Part shown: positions 15,714 through 25,862 of the stretch, piece by piece
How the letters are laid out: each line of letters begins with the position of its first letter
Position numbering within the stretch: the stretch's first letter is position 1
NCBI GenBank assembly: GCA_902778165.1
Contig: CACYWQ010000024.1
Coordinates: forward strand, 1-36,597
Source: an uncultured Lachnospiraceae bacterium
Lineage (GTDB): Bacteria; Bacillota; Clostridia; Lachnospirales; Lachnospiraceae
DNA: 36,597 nt
Direction of reading: 5' to 3'
Notes under the pieces: model-generated
The model's input: the letters and a program-made list of their open reading frames with translations, nothing else
Told to the model about the DNA's origin: nothing
The model's database searches: none
Position numbers and translations under genes: made by a program

Positions 15714-18468
15714 ATTAAGAGTACACGAGCTCGGCAAGGAGCTGGGTATAGAGAGTAAGGAAATAATCGCTTTCCTTCAAGGCAAGGGCTTGGAGATCAA
15801 GTCCGCACAGTCAGGCCTTGAGGAAGATCAGGTAGAGCTTGTCCGTAAGGGATTAGGTAAGAAATCGGCCGCATCTAAGACAGAGGCAGCTCCCAAGGCA
15901 GCCAAGGCTACTAAGGCGAACACCGAGGAGCCCAAGGCGGAAGCCAAGAAGCCGGCCAAGGCAGAGGCAAGTGAAGATAAGCCCGCTAAGGCAGAGGCAC
16001 CCAAGGCAGAGGCACCTAAGGCTGCTAAGAGTGCAGATAACGGCGTGACTAAGTCAGCAGAGGCAGCAGGAGAGCCTGTTAAGAAGAAGAAGAAAATCAT
16101 CTTCGTAAGCAGCCCCTCTAATTCCAAGATGCCCGGAGGCAGACCCCCGGTATCACAGAATACTCCGACGCACAGACCTCCCGTTACCAATCAGGGAAGA
16201 CCCGTGCAGCTTGGACCCAATCAGATAATCAATAAGGCTACAGGTAAGATAATTGAGAAGCTTCCTCCCAGAGTTAAGGAAGAAGAAGTTATACCCGAGC
16301 AGACAGTAGTCAAGGAGCCGGAGAACGGAGTTACAACAAATGCGCAGAGCAGGGATGATAGAAACCGTGAAAGCGGAAATACGAGCGCTAAAGAGCCTCG
16401 CAAAGATAGGAACCAGAGTATCGTTATTAACCAAAATAACGGCAGGTCTGGCGGTAATTCTGATCGCGGTCAGAGGGGAAATGAAAGACAGGGAGATAGA
16501 TTCGGACAAGGTAGACCGAATCAGAACCAAGGCAGAGGATTCCAGGCACCGGATGTCCCGTCATCTAAGCCAAATGCAGGAGACAAGCGCAGAGGCAATC
16601 AGGACAAGGACAGAAGATCTAAGAAAGACGCTATCTACGAAGAAGAAGATATAAAGGCTAAGAACAAAGCCGGCAGATTCATCAAGCCCGAGAAGAAAGA
16701 AGAGCCTGTTGAGGATATCAAGGTGATTACACTTCCCGAAGTTCTCACTATCAGAGAACTGGCTGATAAGATGAAGATGCAGCCTTCGGCCATTGTTAAG
16801 AAGTTATTCTTAAAGGGCCAGGTGGTAACCGTTAACCAGGAGATATCTTATGAAGATGCCGAGAACATCGCCATCGAATTCGATATTATGTGTGAACAGG
16901 AAGTCAAGGTCGATGTCATCGAAGAGCTTCTTAAGGAAGAAGAGGATGCAGCAGAGACACTTGTAGAACGTGCTCCCGTTATCTGTGTAATGGGTCACGT
17001 CGATCACGGTAAGACATCACTCCTTGATGCCATACGTAAGACCAACGTTACAGACAGAGAGGCCGGCGGTATCACACAGCACATCGGTGCTTATACCGTT
17101 AAGGTGGGAGATCGTAAGATTACCTTCCTTGATACACCCGGTCATGAAGCATTCACAGCCATGCGTATGCGTGGTGCCAATGCTACGGATATAGCTATCC
17201 TTGTGGTAGCAGCTGACGACGGCGTTATGCCTCAGACTGTTGAGGCCATTAACCACGCCAAGGCAGCAGGTATTGAGATCATCGTCGCAGTTAATAAGAT
17301 CGATAAGCCCAATGCCAATATAGATAAGGTTAAGCAGGAACTTGCAGAATACGAGCTCATTCCCGAAGATTGGGGCGGAAGCACGGTATTTGCTCCCGTA
17401 TCTGCTAAGAGCGGTGAAGGTATCAAGGAATTGCTTGATATGGTATTGCTTACTGCAGATATCTTGGAGCTTAAGGCTAATCCCAAGCGTAAGGCAAGAG
17501 GTCTTGTTATCGAGGCCGAGCTTGATAAGGGACGCGGTCCCGTGGCAACAGTACTCGTACAGAAGGGTACTCTTAAGGTCGGTGATTTCATCTCCGCAGG
17601 AGCAAGCCACGGTAAGGTTCGTGCGATGATAGACGATAAGGGCAGAAGAGTTAAGGAAGCAGGCCCGTCTATCCCTGTTGAGATCTTAGGTCTTAGTGAT
17701 GTTCCGGGTGCAGGTGAAGTATTCATCGCACACGAGTCAGATAAGATGGCTAAGCAGTTTGCCGATACATTCCTTGCTCAGAGTAAGGTTAAGAAGCTTG
17801 AAGAGACCAAGTCTAAGATGAGTCTTGACGATGTCTTCGCTCAGATCAAGGAAGGTAACCTTAAGGAACTTAACTTAATCGTTAAGGCTGACGTTCAGGG
17901 TTCAGTTGAGGCGGTTAAGCAGAGTCTTACCAAGCTTAGCAATGAAGAAGTTGTCGTTAAGTGCATCCACGGCGGCGTAGGTGCGATCAACGAATCGGAT
18001 GTATCTCTTGCAGCTGCATCCAATGCAATTATCATAGGATTTAACGTACGTATAGATGCTCTGGCCAAGGAGACTGCAGACCACGAGGGTGTGGATGTAA
18101 GACTCTATAAGGTCATCTATCAGGCTATCGATGATGTAGAGGCAGCCATGAAGGGTATGCTTGATCCCGTATACGAGGAGAAGGTCATCGGTCATGCCGA
18201 GGTACGTCAGATATTCAAGGCATCGGCTGTGGGCAATATCGCAGGTTCATATGTGCTTGACGGTATGTTCACAAGAGGATGTAAGATACGTATCAGCAGA
18301 GAAGGCGAGCAGATATACGAAGGTGCTCTGGCTTCCCTTAAGAGATTTAAGGATGATGTCAAGGAAGTTAAGGCCGGATTCGAGTGCGGTCTTGTATTCG
18401 AAGAGTTCGACGGAATGCAGGAACTTGATATCGTAGAAGCATATGAGATGGTAGAGGTACCCAGGTAA
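15706..18468 (+). CDS. infB: Translation initiation factor IF-2
   Basis: GTPase that brings initiator tRNA to the ribosome. At 920 residues it has a first IF2_N module (about 1-50), then a long disordered linker (about 50-340) rich in Lys, Ala, Glu and Pro with repeated [14 protein letters not shown]-type units, followed by an Arg/Asn/Gly-rich stretch. A second IF2_N module lies near 345-395. The G domain starts near residue 425: G1 [13 protein letters not shown]2 [11 protein letters not shown]3 DTPGHEAF, G4 NKID and G5 SAKSG. Domains II to IV follow to the end. The gene overlaps ylxQ by eight bases and shares one base with rbfA. Confidence 0.98.
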   Translation: MAKLRVHELGKELGIESKEIIAFLQGKGLEIKSAQSGLEEDQVELVRKGLGKKSAASKTEAAPKAAKATKANTEEPKAEAKKPAKAEASEDKPAKAEAPKAEAPKAAKSADNGVTKSAEAAGEPVKKKKKIIFVSSPSNSKMPGGRPPVSQNTPTHRPPVTNQGRPVQLGPNQIINKATGKIIEKLPPRVKEEEVIPEQTVVKEPENGVTTNAQSRDDRNRESGNTSAKEPRKDRNQSIVINQNNGRSGGNSDRGQRGNERQGDRFGQGRPNQNQGRGFQAPDVPSSKPNAGDKRRGNQDKDRRSKKDAIYEEEDIKAKNKAGRFIKPEKKEEPVEDIKVITLPEVLTIRELADKMKMQPSAIVKKLFLKGQVVTVNQEISYEDAENIAIEFDIMCEQEVKVDVIEELLKEEEDAAETLVERAPVICVMGHVDHGKTSLLDAIRKTNVTDREAGGITQHIGAYTVKVGDRKITFLDTPGHEAFTAMRMRGANATDIAILVVAADDGVMPQTVEAINHAKAAGIEIIVAVNKIDKPNANIDKVKQELAEYELIPEDWGGSTVFAPVSAKSGEGIKELLDMVLLTADILELKANPKRKARGLVIEAELDKGRGPVATVLVQKGTLKVGDFISAGASHGKVRAMIDDKGRRVKEAGPSIPVEILGLSDVPGAGEVFIAHESDKMAKQFADTFLAQSKVKKLEETKSKMSLDDVFAQIKEGNLKELNLIVKADVQGSVEAVKQSLTKLSNEEVVVKCIHGGVGAINESDVSLAAASNAIIIGFNVRIDALAKETADHEGVDVRLYKVIYQAIDDVEAAMKGMLDPVYEEKVIGHAEVRQIFKASAVGNIAGSYVLDGMFTRGCKIRISREGEQIYEGALASLKRFKDDVKEVKAGFECGLVFEEFDGMQELDIVEAYEMVEVPR

Positions 18469-18857
18469 TGCGTAAGAGTAGTATCAAATACGAACAGGTC
18501 AATGAGGAAGTAATGCGCGCATTGGCCGACATCATAAGAAACGAAGTGAAGGATCCGAGAGTTCCCGAGGTTACATCGGTTCTCTCGGTGGAGGTCACTC
18601 CCGACTTAAGCAACTGCAACGCTTATATAAGCGTATTTGGTGACGAAGAAGTGGCTAATGAGGCCATCAAAGGCCTTAACAGCGCATCAGGCTATATAAG
18701 AAGTCAGCTTGCAAGAACACTTAACTTAAGACATACTCCCGAGCTTAGATTCTGCTTAGACAGATCAATCGCATACGGAGTGGACATGATGAGCCGCATA
18801 GATGAAGTAATAGGCAAGGATGACGAAGCCAGGAAAAAGCGCGGCGACTTGGAATAA
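18468..18857 (+). CDS. rbfA: 30S ribosome-binding factor RbfA
   Basis: Small KH-like assembly factor (129 residues) acting on the 5' end of 16S rRNA. The family pattern is clear: ALADIIRNEVKDPRVPEVTSVLSVEVTPDLSNCNAYISVFG, then LNLRHTPELRFCLDRSIAYG. Its ATG overlaps the infB stop by one base (TAATG), so translation is coupled. Confidence 0.96.
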   Translation: MRKSSIKYEQVNEEVMRALADIIRNEVKDPRVPEVTSVLSVEVTPDLSNCNAYISVFGDEEVANEAIKGLNSASGYIRSQLARTLNLRHTPELRFCLDRSIAYGVDMMSRIDEVIGKDDEARKKRGDLE

Positions 18858-18867
18858 GGCTGTATCA

Positions 18868-19818
18868 ATGCAGAAGATAACCGAAGAGATTATTGGAGCT
18901 AAGAGCATAGGTATCACAGGACATATCAGACCCGACGGAGATTGCGTGGGGTCTACTCTTGGTATGTATTTATATCTTAAGAAGGTATGTCCGGCAGATG
19001 TAGAGATAGAGGTAATACTTGAGAATCCTCCTCAGATATTTGACTGTATCAAGGGATTTGATGAGATAAGACCTTATCCCAGAAGGCAGCCATATGATGT
19101 ATTTATCGTCATAGATACCTCTGCAGACAGAATAGGTAATTCAGAGCCCGGATTAAAGAAGGCTCATAAGACTATCAATATCGATCATCATATATCCAAT
19201 CCCGGATCGTGTGAGATCAATTACATCGATCCCGATGCAAGTTCGGCTTCTGAACTTGTATACAGATTAATAGATGAAGATAAGATAGATACAGACATAG
19301 CGACGGCCATATACATAGGAATAGCTCATGATACAGGTGTGATGCAGTATTCCAATACATCACCCGATACCTTACGTATCATGGCTAAGCTTATAGAATA
19401 TGGCTTTGATTTTCCTGCGCTTATCGATAAGACATTCCATGAGAAGACATATGTGCAGAATCAGGTGCTTGGAAGAGCACTTACAGAGAGCATCTTATTC
19501 ATGGAGGGTAAGTGCATAGTCAGCAAGATGAGTCTTGATATGATGCATTTCTATGGTATCACGAGCAAGGATATGGACGGAATCGTCAATCAGCTTCGTT
19601 ATACCAAGGGTGTGGAAGTATCTATATTCATGTATGAGCTTGAGCCCATGAAATGGAAGATAAGTCTTCGTTCATGCGGATTGGTCAACGTAGCCAAGGT
19701 AGCCGAATTCTTCGGCGGCGGCGGTCACGTACGTGCTTCCGGATGCAATATGGTAGGCTCATTCCACGACGTGGTTAATAACCTCTCGGCACAGATTGCA
19801 CTGCAGATTTATGTATAA
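18868..19818 (+). CDS. nrnA: DHH-family phosphoesterase, NrnA-like nanoRNase
   Basis: Degrades short oligoribonucleotides, and in relatives also pAp or pApA. DHH domain motifs are HIRPDGDCVGS (residues about 18-28), VIDTSADRIGN and the diagnostic IDHHISN. The DHHA1 domain has the C-terminal FGGGGHVRASGC. I prefer the ATG at 18868; an earlier in-frame ATG at 18820 would add 16 residues overlapping rbfA. Length is then 316 residues, normal for NrnA. The stop overlaps the truB start by eight bases. Confidence 0.92.
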   Translation: MQKITEEIIGAKSIGITGHIRPDGDCVGSTLGMYLYLKKVCPADVEIEVILENPPQIFDCIKGFDEIRPYPRRQPYDVFIVIDTSADRIGNSEPGLKKAHKTINIDHHISNPGSCEINYIDPDASSASELVYRLIDEDKIDTDIATAIYIGIAHDTGVMQYSNTSPDTLRIMAKLIEYGFDFPALIDKTFHEKTYVQNQVLGRALTESILFMEGKCIVSKMSLDMMHFYGITSKDMDGIVNQLRYTKGVEVSIFMYELEPMKWKISLRSCGLVNVAKVAEFFGGGGHVRASGCNMVGSFHDVVNNLSAQIALQIYV

Positions 19819-20695
19819 CGGAATCATTAATGTATATAAAGAAGCCGGCTTCACCTCATTTGATGTAGTGGCGAAGATGCGCGGAATACTTGGCCAGCGT
19901 AAGATCGGACACACCGGGACTCTTGATCCTGATGCAACCGGTGTGCTTCCCGTGGTAGTCGGTAATGCCACGAAGCTTGTGGATATGCTGACTGATAAGA
20001 AGAAGGAATACGTAGCCGAACTTAAGCTTGGCATGCGAACCGATACATTGGATGCTTCGGGAAATGTGCTTGAGACTAAGGAAGTCACGTGTAATGAGGA
20101 ACAGATCCGTGAGGTTGTGATGTCATTTGTAGGTGATATCATGCAGATACCTCCGATGTATTCGGCACTTAAAGTAGACGGTCAGAAACTATGCGACCTT
20201 GCAAGACAGGGTAAAGAGGTTGAACGTAAGCCCCGCCCTGTAACGATACATGAGATAGAGATACTTAATATAGACATGGAAGGCGGCCCGACAGTTAAGA
20301 TTCGCGTGTTATGCTCCAAGGGCACATACATCCGTACATTATGCGATGATATCGGAACTAAGCTTAACTGCGGCGCAGTGATGATAAGCCTTATACGTAC
20401 GATGTCAGGAGCCTACAGCTTAGATACTGCCCATACTCTTACAGAACTTCAGTCACTTAAGGATGAGGGGCGCTTAGATGAAGTGATCATCCCTGTTGAC
20501 TCGGTATTTGCCGATTACCCCAAGTATGAAGCCAAGGGTGAGACATTACGTCTTATACGAAACGGTAATCAGGTGCAGATAAACGGAATGAATACTGAGA
20601 AGATACGAATGTATGATGGGGATGAGTTTATTGCACTCTATGAAGTGAAAGATAAGAAGAAATATATATATAAAGTTCAGACTATGTTCCTGTAG
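19811..20695 (+). CDS. truB: tRNA pseudouridine-55 synthase
   Basis: Makes pseudouridine 55 in the T loop of tRNAs. The start is the ATG at 19811 (MYNGIINVYKEAGFTSFDVV); an upstream in-frame TTG at 19796 adds five residues that do not resemble the family. Motif GHTGTLDPDATGVLPV carries the catalytic aspartate, and CSKGTYIRTLCDDIG and the C-terminal RNA-binding part are present. It has 294 residues, normal length. Confidence 0.96.
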   Translation: MYNGIINVYKEAGFTSFDVVAKMRGILGQRKIGHTGTLDPDATGVLPVVVGNATKLVDMLTDKKKEYVAELKLGMRTDTLDASGNVLETKEVTCNEEQIREVVMSFVGDIMQIPPMYSALKVDGQKLCDLARQGKEVERKPRPVTIHEIEILNIDMEGGPTVKIRVLCSKGTYIRTLCDDIGTKLNCGAVMISLIRTMSGAYSLDTAHTLTELQSLKDEGRLDEVIIPVDSVFADYPKYEAKGETLRLIRNGNQVQINGMNTEKIRMYDGDEFIALYEVKDKKKYIYKVQTMFL

Positions 20696-20750
20696 TCTGA
20701 ATGTCGGCGCGGTTGCCATTTAGCCGAATGATCCGCCGGCAGAGAGAAGT

Positions 20751-21305
20751 ATGGAAGTAATAAGAGATACAACAGAATTTCAGATATTGAGGCCGACGGC
20801 GGTATGTATCGGCAAATTCGACGGGGTGCATATGGGTCACAGGAAGCTTATTGAGAAGGTCGTGGCCAAGAGGTGCTTAGGCCTGATTCCTACGGTGTTT
20901 ACCTTTAATCCGTCACCTGAAGAACTCTTCTCAGGTGTGCAGAATAATGAACTTTGCACACGTCATCAGAAGCAGGAAATGCTTGAGAAATTGGGCATTG
21001 AATTAATAATCGAGTTCCCGCTTACACTTAAGACGGCAGCCATAGATCCCTTGGATTTTATTGAAGATATACTGGTGGGCAGAATGCATATGAGATACAT
21101 CGCGGCAGGCCCTGATATATCATTTGGTGCAGGGGGTAAAGGCGACAGGGAACTTATAGAAGTCATGGGAAGACGCTTCGGTTATGAGGCTGAGATCATA
21201 GATAAAGTGCGGTTTGACAATGCTGATATCAGTTCAAGCCGTATAAGAGAGGCAATTAATAGCGGTAATATATCCTTAGCGGAAAGGATGCTTGGAAAAA
21301 TATGA
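20751..21305 (+). CDS. ribF: FAD synthetase domain of RibF without riboflavin kinase domain
   Basis: Nucleotidyltransferase that joins FMN and ATP to FAD. It has GKFDGVHMGHRKLI near the N-terminus (the family form of the HxGH motif), FTFNPSPEELF, and SSSRIREAI near the end. It stops at residue 184 (LAERMLGKI). Bifunctional RibF proteins are about 305-315 residues and continue with a riboflavin kinase domain from this point. The TGA overlaps the ATG of the next gene in ATGA form, so this looks like a settled gene boundary and not a fresh break. I see no kinase domain in the following frames; the cell would need a separate riboflavin kinase, or this is a relic. Confidence 0.88.
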   Translation: MEVIRDTTEFQILRPTAVCIGKFDGVHMGHRKLIEKVVAKRCLGLIPTVFTFNPSPEELFSGVQNNELCTRHQKQEMLEKLGIELIIEFPLTLKTAAIDPLDFIEDILVGRMHMRYIAAGPDISFGAGGKGDRELIEVMGRRFGYEAEIIDKVRFDNADISSSRIREAINSGNISLAERMLGKI

Positions 21306-22942
21306 ATGCAGATATCTTATTATCATTGTCAGGAGGTTTAGGCTTATTCTTATTCGGCATGAGCCTTATGAGTAACGGAATAGAGAAGGCGGCAGGTGCC
21401 AAGCTTCGTAATATCTTAGAGGTATTTACATCCAATAGATTTACGGGCTTAATAGTCGGTATATTATTTACCGGTATCATTCAGTCATCAAGTGCCTGTA
21501 CGGTCATGGTAGTCAGCTTCGTTAACTCAGGTCTTATGAATCTGTATCAGGCTGCGGGTGTTATCTTCGGTGCCAACATCGGTACAACCGTTACTTCACA
21601 GCTTGTATCTTTTAACTTATCCAAGATTGCTCCTTTATTCGTATTGCTCGGAATAATCGTTGTGATGTTTGTTAAGAATGAAACGGCCAAGAAGGTCGGT
21701 GACATAGTGCTTGGCTTCGGCGTATTGTTCATGGGTTTGTCACTTATGAGCGGCGCTATGGGTCAGATGAAGGAACATCAGGAAATAGTTGATTTATTAT
21801 CCAAGCTTCATAACCCTATAGTTGCGATATTATTAGGTACCGTAGTGACATCGGTAATCCAGAGTTCATCCGTTACGGTCAGCATACTCTTACTTATGGC
21901 CAATCAGGGCTTGCTTGGTCTTGATATGGTTCTGTACGTTATCTTAGGTTGTAACATCGGTGCCTGTGCTTCGGCTACCTTAGCATCCATGTCAGGTAAG
22001 AAGGATGCCAAGAGAGCGGCAATGATCCATCTGTTATTTAACGTAATCGGTACCATAATCATATTCATAATATTCTTAATTGCGATGCCTCAGGTGATCG
22101 AATTACTCAGTCGTATCTCGGCTGATAACGGTCGTTTCGTAGCTAATGCACATACGATCATTAAGATATTCCAGGTTATCGTGCTTTTCCCCTTCCTTAA
22201 GCTTATAGTCAAGCTTACATATCTGTTGGTTCCCGGCGAAGATAAGAAAGTCGGTTACAGAGACAGCTTCACGCTTAAATATATCGGAGATAAGGTCGTA
22301 TTTAATCCCGCAACGGCAGTTGTTGAAGTTATACGCGAGATCGAGCGTATGGCAGATCTTGCAAGCGAGAATCTTAACCGCGCCATGAATGCGCTGATAA
22401 CTCTTGATAAGGAAGATATAGATGAGGTATATGAGGTTGAGAAGAATATCAACTTCCTTAATCACTCCATAACGGATTACCTGGTTAAGATCAACCAGAC
22501 CAACCTTCCTATCGAGGACTTAAAGAGCATCGGTGCACTGTTCCATGTGGTTAATGATATAGAGAGAATCGGTGATCATGCGGAGAATGTGGCTGATGAT
22601 GCAAGAAGCAGAGCCGAGAAAGGCTTAACCTTCTCTAAGGATGCTCAGAAAGAACTCGGTATAATGCTTGATAAGGTCAATGACATCGTCAGATTCTCGG
22701 TTGAGATGTTTGCTCAGGGCAAGATTGAGCACATGACTCATATCACCAAACTTGAAGAAGAGATAGATGAACTTGAGCGCTTATATCAGAAGCGTCATAT
22801 AGAGAGACTTACACGTAACGAATGTACTCCCGAAGCCGGAATGATATTCTCGGATATAGTATCGGGACTTGAGAGAGTGGCAGACCACGCTGTCAATATC
22901 GCATTTGCCATTCAGGAAAGCGAGGAAGAACAGAATGCGTAA
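21302..22942 (+). CDS. Na+/phosphate cotransporter with PhoU-like C-terminus
   Basis: Sodium-driven phosphate importer of the NptA/PNaS family, 546 residues. Two repeated transport units contain the hallmark QSSSACTVMVVSFVNSG (about residues 60-76) and QSSSVTVSILLLMANQG (about 186-202), within about nine membrane segments (1-320). The C-terminal part (about 350-530) is helical and PhoU-like, with repeats VVNDIERIGDHAENVADDA and IVSGLERVADHAVNIA. Its ATG overlaps the ribF stop (ATGA) and its end overlaps the next gene by eight bases, so it is part of a continuous transcript. Confidence 0.93.
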   Translation: MNADILLSLSGGLGLFLFGMSLMSNGIEKAAGAKLRNILEVFTSNRFTGLIVGILFTGIIQSSSACTVMVVSFVNSGLMNLYQAAGVIFGANIGTTVTSQLVSFNLSKIAPLFVLLGIIVVMFVKNETAKKVGDIVLGFGVLFMGLSLMSGAMGQMKEHQEIVDLLSKLHNPIVAILLGTVVTSVIQSSSVTVSILLLMANQGLLGLDMVLYVILGCNIGACASATLASMSGKKDAKRAAMIHLLFNVIGTIIIFIIFLIAMPQVIELLSRISADNGRFVANAHTIIKIFQVIVLFPFLKLIVKLTYLLVPGEDKKVGYRDSFTLKYIGDKVVFNPATAVVEVIREIERMADLASENLNRAMNALITLDKEDIDEVYEVEKNINFLNHSITDYLVKINQTNLPIEDLKSIGALFHVVNDIERIGDHAENVADDARSRAEKGLTFSKDAQKELGIMLDKVNDIVRFSVEMFAQGKIEHMTHITKLEEEIDELERLYQKRHIERLTRNECTPEAGMIFSDIVSGLERVADHAVNIAFAIQESEEEQNA

Positions 22943-23951
22943 TCGCATCCTTATTACCTTGGGTGCGGCGTTTGCACTTGCGCTTATCCCCGGTATATAT
23001 TCGAATGCGGCCACGATATCGGAAAGTATCGCGGGTGCGGGTTCATATGAAGTATTAGATGAGCCCCATACGGAAGATGAATATAAGGAAGCCGCCAAAG
23101 GGGTGGAAGCCTTCGGATACAGTAACTTAGGTATTGCCAATGTTGATAATCACTTAAATGTCAGGGAGTCGGCAAGCGAAGACGGCAAACTCATCGGTAA
23201 GATGACCAACAATGCCGCCTGTGAGATCTTAGGCAGAGACGGCGACTGGGTCCATATCAAATCAGGTGATGTTGAAGGGTATTGCCATTCGGATTATCTG
23301 CTTACGGGCCAGCTTGCCCTTAAGAGGGCAGAATCAGTTATTACCCTTGAGGCTGAGTCAACATCAGGCGGACTAAGAGTAAGAGAGAATCCCAGTACGG
23401 ATGCCGCTATCCTTACCACCATGGGTGAAGGTGAGAGACTTGAGGTGGTTGAAGAGGAGAAGGATGGCTGGATCAAGGTCATGGTAGATGATCAGGAAGG
23501 CTATATCTCGGCTGAATATGCGGTCATCAAAGAAGAACTTGATACGGCCATGACTATAACCGAACTTCTTTATGGTCAGGGTGTGTCGGATGTAAGAGTC
23601 GATCTGTGTGAATATGCCAAGCAGTTTGTGGGTAATAAATACGTTTGGGGTGGAACAAGCCTAACCAAAGGTGCCGACTGTTCGGGATTCGTATTAAGCG
23701 TATTTGCCAAGTACGGAATCTCACTGCCACATTCTTCGGCAGCACAGTCTAAGATGGGAACCAAGATAAGCCTGTCGGAGGCAAGACCGGGAGATCTGAT
23801 CTTCTACAGTAACGGCAAACGTGTTAACCACGTGGCGATATATATAGGCGGAGGAATGATCGTTCATGCTTCCAATCCCAGAACCGGAATCAGGATCCAG
23901 AACGCTTCTTATCGATCGATATCGACTGTACGCAGATTGATTCAGGACTGA
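22935..23951 (+). CDS. Secreted SH3b-NlpC/P60 peptidoglycan endopeptidase
   Basis: Cell-wall hydrolase that cleaves peptide stems. The start is the ATG at 22935 with GAGGAAGAACAGA upstream; an in-frame ATG at 22869 would put 22 residues before the signal peptide. The signal peptide is about residues 1-26. Two bacterial SH3 domains follow (about 70-115, LNVRESASEDGKLIGKM; and about 140-187, LRVRENPSTDAAILTTM). The NlpC/P60 domain spans about 220-338, with catalytic C249 in GADCSGFV, H299 in VNHVAIYIGGG and H311 in IVHASN. All three catalytic positions are present. Overlap with the phosphate transporter implies coupled expression. Confidence 0.93.
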   Translation: MRNRILITLGAAFALALIPGIYSNAATISESIAGAGSYEVLDEPHTEDEYKEAAKGVEAFGYSNLGIANVDNHLNVRESASEDGKLIGKMTNNAACEILGRDGDWVHIKSGDVEGYCHSDYLLTGQLALKRAESVITLEAESTSGGLRVRENPSTDAAILTTMGEGERLEVVEEEKDGWIKVMVDDQEGYISAEYAVIKEELDTAMTITELLYGQGVSDVRVDLCEYAKQFVGNKYVWGGTSLTKGADCSGFVLSVFAKYGISLPHSSAAQSKMGTKISLSEARPGDLIFYSNGKRVNHVAIYIGGGMIVHASNPRTGIRIQNASYRSISTVRRLIQD

Positions 23952-23965
23952 TAGTGTGATACAAT
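23937..23965 (+). promoter_or_regulatory. Promoter of the sensor kinase gene
   Basis: TTGATT (23937-23942), 17-bp spacer, TACAAT (23960-23965) with an extended TG at 23957-23958. It overlaps the last codons of the NlpC/P60 gene and lies about 35 bp before the kinase ATG at 24000. Confidence 0.7.
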
Positions 23966-23999
23966 GAAATTTGCGTATATCTTATGAGAGGGTAACTGA

Positions 24000-25841
24000 A
24001 TGTTCGAGGTATTTTCGTTTGATGAATTTAAAGAATTTTTCAAGAAACGCAGCTTTATTGAGTACTCTATCATGGTTGCGGTCACGATAATATCCATATG
24101 GCTTCTTCATGACAGGCTTGAGAACAAAGCCTTACTTAAGGAGTACTCTACACAGTTATCCATTACGGGTGAATACAGCACGGACGGCGGTAAGTCATAT
24201 ACACCCTTTGACTCATACAGCGATATACCTCTTACCAGAATCGATGATCTGACCATTCGGGGCACTTTCAATCAGGATATCAAAGCGGGTCATAAGATAT
24301 ACTTATTCCTCAATTACATAGACGCAACGGTCTATGCCAATGAGAATATAGTATATACATCGGATCCTTCGGTTGCTTATTGTTGGGATGCGATTGATTC
24401 GGTGGCCTTCGGCCCTTATGACGAAGTTAAGATAGAACTTAAATCCAGAAGAGCAACGATATATAACGTTGCGTTTAAGCAGTTCCTTGACAGGATGTGC
24501 GATTCGACCAAGAACGAAGTCTTGCATCGCATGCTTCGTAAGGACATAGTCAAGCAGATCGGAGAACTGATCCTTCTTGTTATAGGCGTGTTGGTGATAC
24601 AGAGTTATTTCGAGACACAGCGTAACGAAAGAGTAGGTTCCGGAATCCTATCCTGCGGCTTATGTATCATAATCGGAGCGATATCATGCTTTATCAATGC
24701 CGATTATATAACCTTACTGCTTCCGCAGTTTGAACTTCTTGAGTATATAGATTCCCTTACACAGATATACATGGTGGTATTTGCCATGTCCTATCTTAGA
24801 AGATATATGCAGGAGAAGACCAGTAAGACATATTCGGGTGTTGTACTTGTAGTTGCTTATAACATCACCCTGATATATATGATATGGAGAACTTTCTCCA
24901 CGGTATCGGGAAGCGTATCGATGATCCCGATTGCCATCTTGGGTGTTGTGACAATACCCTATTATGTGTTGCTGCTTGCCAATGACTTTAAGTCACATCG
25001 GGATAAGACCACAAGAAATGTCGGAGTAAGTGCGGCATTCTTGCTTCTGTGTGTCGTAATAGAACTTATATATTATCTGATTACGGGTACATACATAATC
25101 AATATTCTTGAGATAGGAATGTTTGGATTCGCAGTAACTCAGTATATAGTTATCACGGTTGAGAATCTTAAGGTTAAGAGGGATGCTTCAAGAGCAAGAG
25201 AACTTGAGAATGAACTGATGCAGGGCAAGATCAATGTTATGGTCAGCCAGATCCAGCCGCATTTCATGTACAATGCCTTAAGCACCATAAGGGCATTGGT
25301 AAATAAGAATCCCGAAGAAGCAAGGACGGCAATCGATTTCTTCACCAAATACCTGCGAGCCAATATGGATTCGTTAGCGGTTAAGGGATGTATCCCATTT
25401 AGGAAAGAGATGGAACATGTGGAGAGTTATCTCTACATAGAGAAGTTAAGGTTTGGCGACAAGCTTAAGATAGAGTATGACATAGAGGCGGAGGCATTTG
25501 CCATACCTGCCATGACGGTGCAAACCCTTGCCGAGAATTCGGTTAAGCATGGACTGCTTGCCAAGGAAGACGGAGGTACACTTATAATAAGAAGCCGTGA
25601 GACGGCTAATTGTTATGAGGTAATGATAGAGGATGACGGTGTGGGATTTGACACCAACGCAAGACAGGATACGTCAAGGACTCACGTTGGAATAGAGAAT
25701 TCCCGTAAGAGACTTGCAGCCATGTGTGGCGGTACATTATCAATAGGCAGCAAGATCGGAGCTGGTACGACGATTACAATAACGATCCCCAAACAGACTA
25801 TCAGAGACAGCTCGGGTATCATAGAGATGATGCAATCATAA
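24000..25841 (+). CDS. LytS/YesM-type sensor histidine kinase
   Basis: Membrane sensor kinase, 613 residues. A first membrane helix lies near 20-38, then an extracytoplasmic sensing domain (about 40-185). Seven hydrophobic segments follow (about 190-390), arranged like a 7TMR-DISM sensor. The His_kinase domain has QIQPHFMYNALSTIR with phosphoacceptor H421. The ATPase domain shows AENSVKHG, DDGVGFD and GIENSRKRL. It has its own promoter and lies 21 bp upstream of the response regulator, which should be its partner but is broken. The signal is unknown. Confidence 0.92.
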   Translation: MFEVFSFDEFKEFFKKRSFIEYSIMVAVTIISIWLLHDRLENKALLKEYSTQLSITGEYSTDGGKSYTPFDSYSDIPLTRIDDLTIRGTFNQDIKAGHKIYLFLNYIDATVYANENIVYTSDPSVAYCWDAIDSVAFGPYDEVKIELKSRRATIYNVAFKQFLDRMCDSTKNEVLHRMLRKDIVKQIGELILLVIGVLVIQSYFETQRNERVGSGILSCGLCIIIGAISCFINADYITLLLPQFELLEYIDSLTQIYMVVFAMSYLRRYMQEKTSKTYSGVVLVVAYNITLIYMIWRTFSTVSGSVSMIPIAILGVVTIPYYVLLLANDFKSHRDKTTRNVGVSAAFLLLCVVIELIYYLITGTYIINILEIGMFGFAVTQYIVITVENLKVKRDASRARELENELMQGKINVMVSQIQPHFMYNALSTIRALVNKNPEEARTAIDFFTKYLRANMDSLAVKGCIPFRKEMEHVESYLYIEKLRFGDKLKIEYDIEAEAFAIPAMTVQTLAENSVKHGLLAKEDGGTLIIRSRETANCYEVMIEDDGVGFDTNARQDTSRTHVGIENSRKRLAAMCGGTLSIGSKIGAGTTITITIPKQTIRDSSGIIEMMQS

Positions 25842-25862
25842 GAGGGATAATAAGAGAGAAGT

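Noticed and set aside
17017-17610. 197-residue reverse-strand frame inside infB
   Set aside because: Antisense shadow of the highly conserved IF-2 GTPase domain; no ribosome binding site or protein-like motif.
20696-20750. Terminator between truB and ribF
   Set aside because: Only poor GC-rich complementarity and no T tract.
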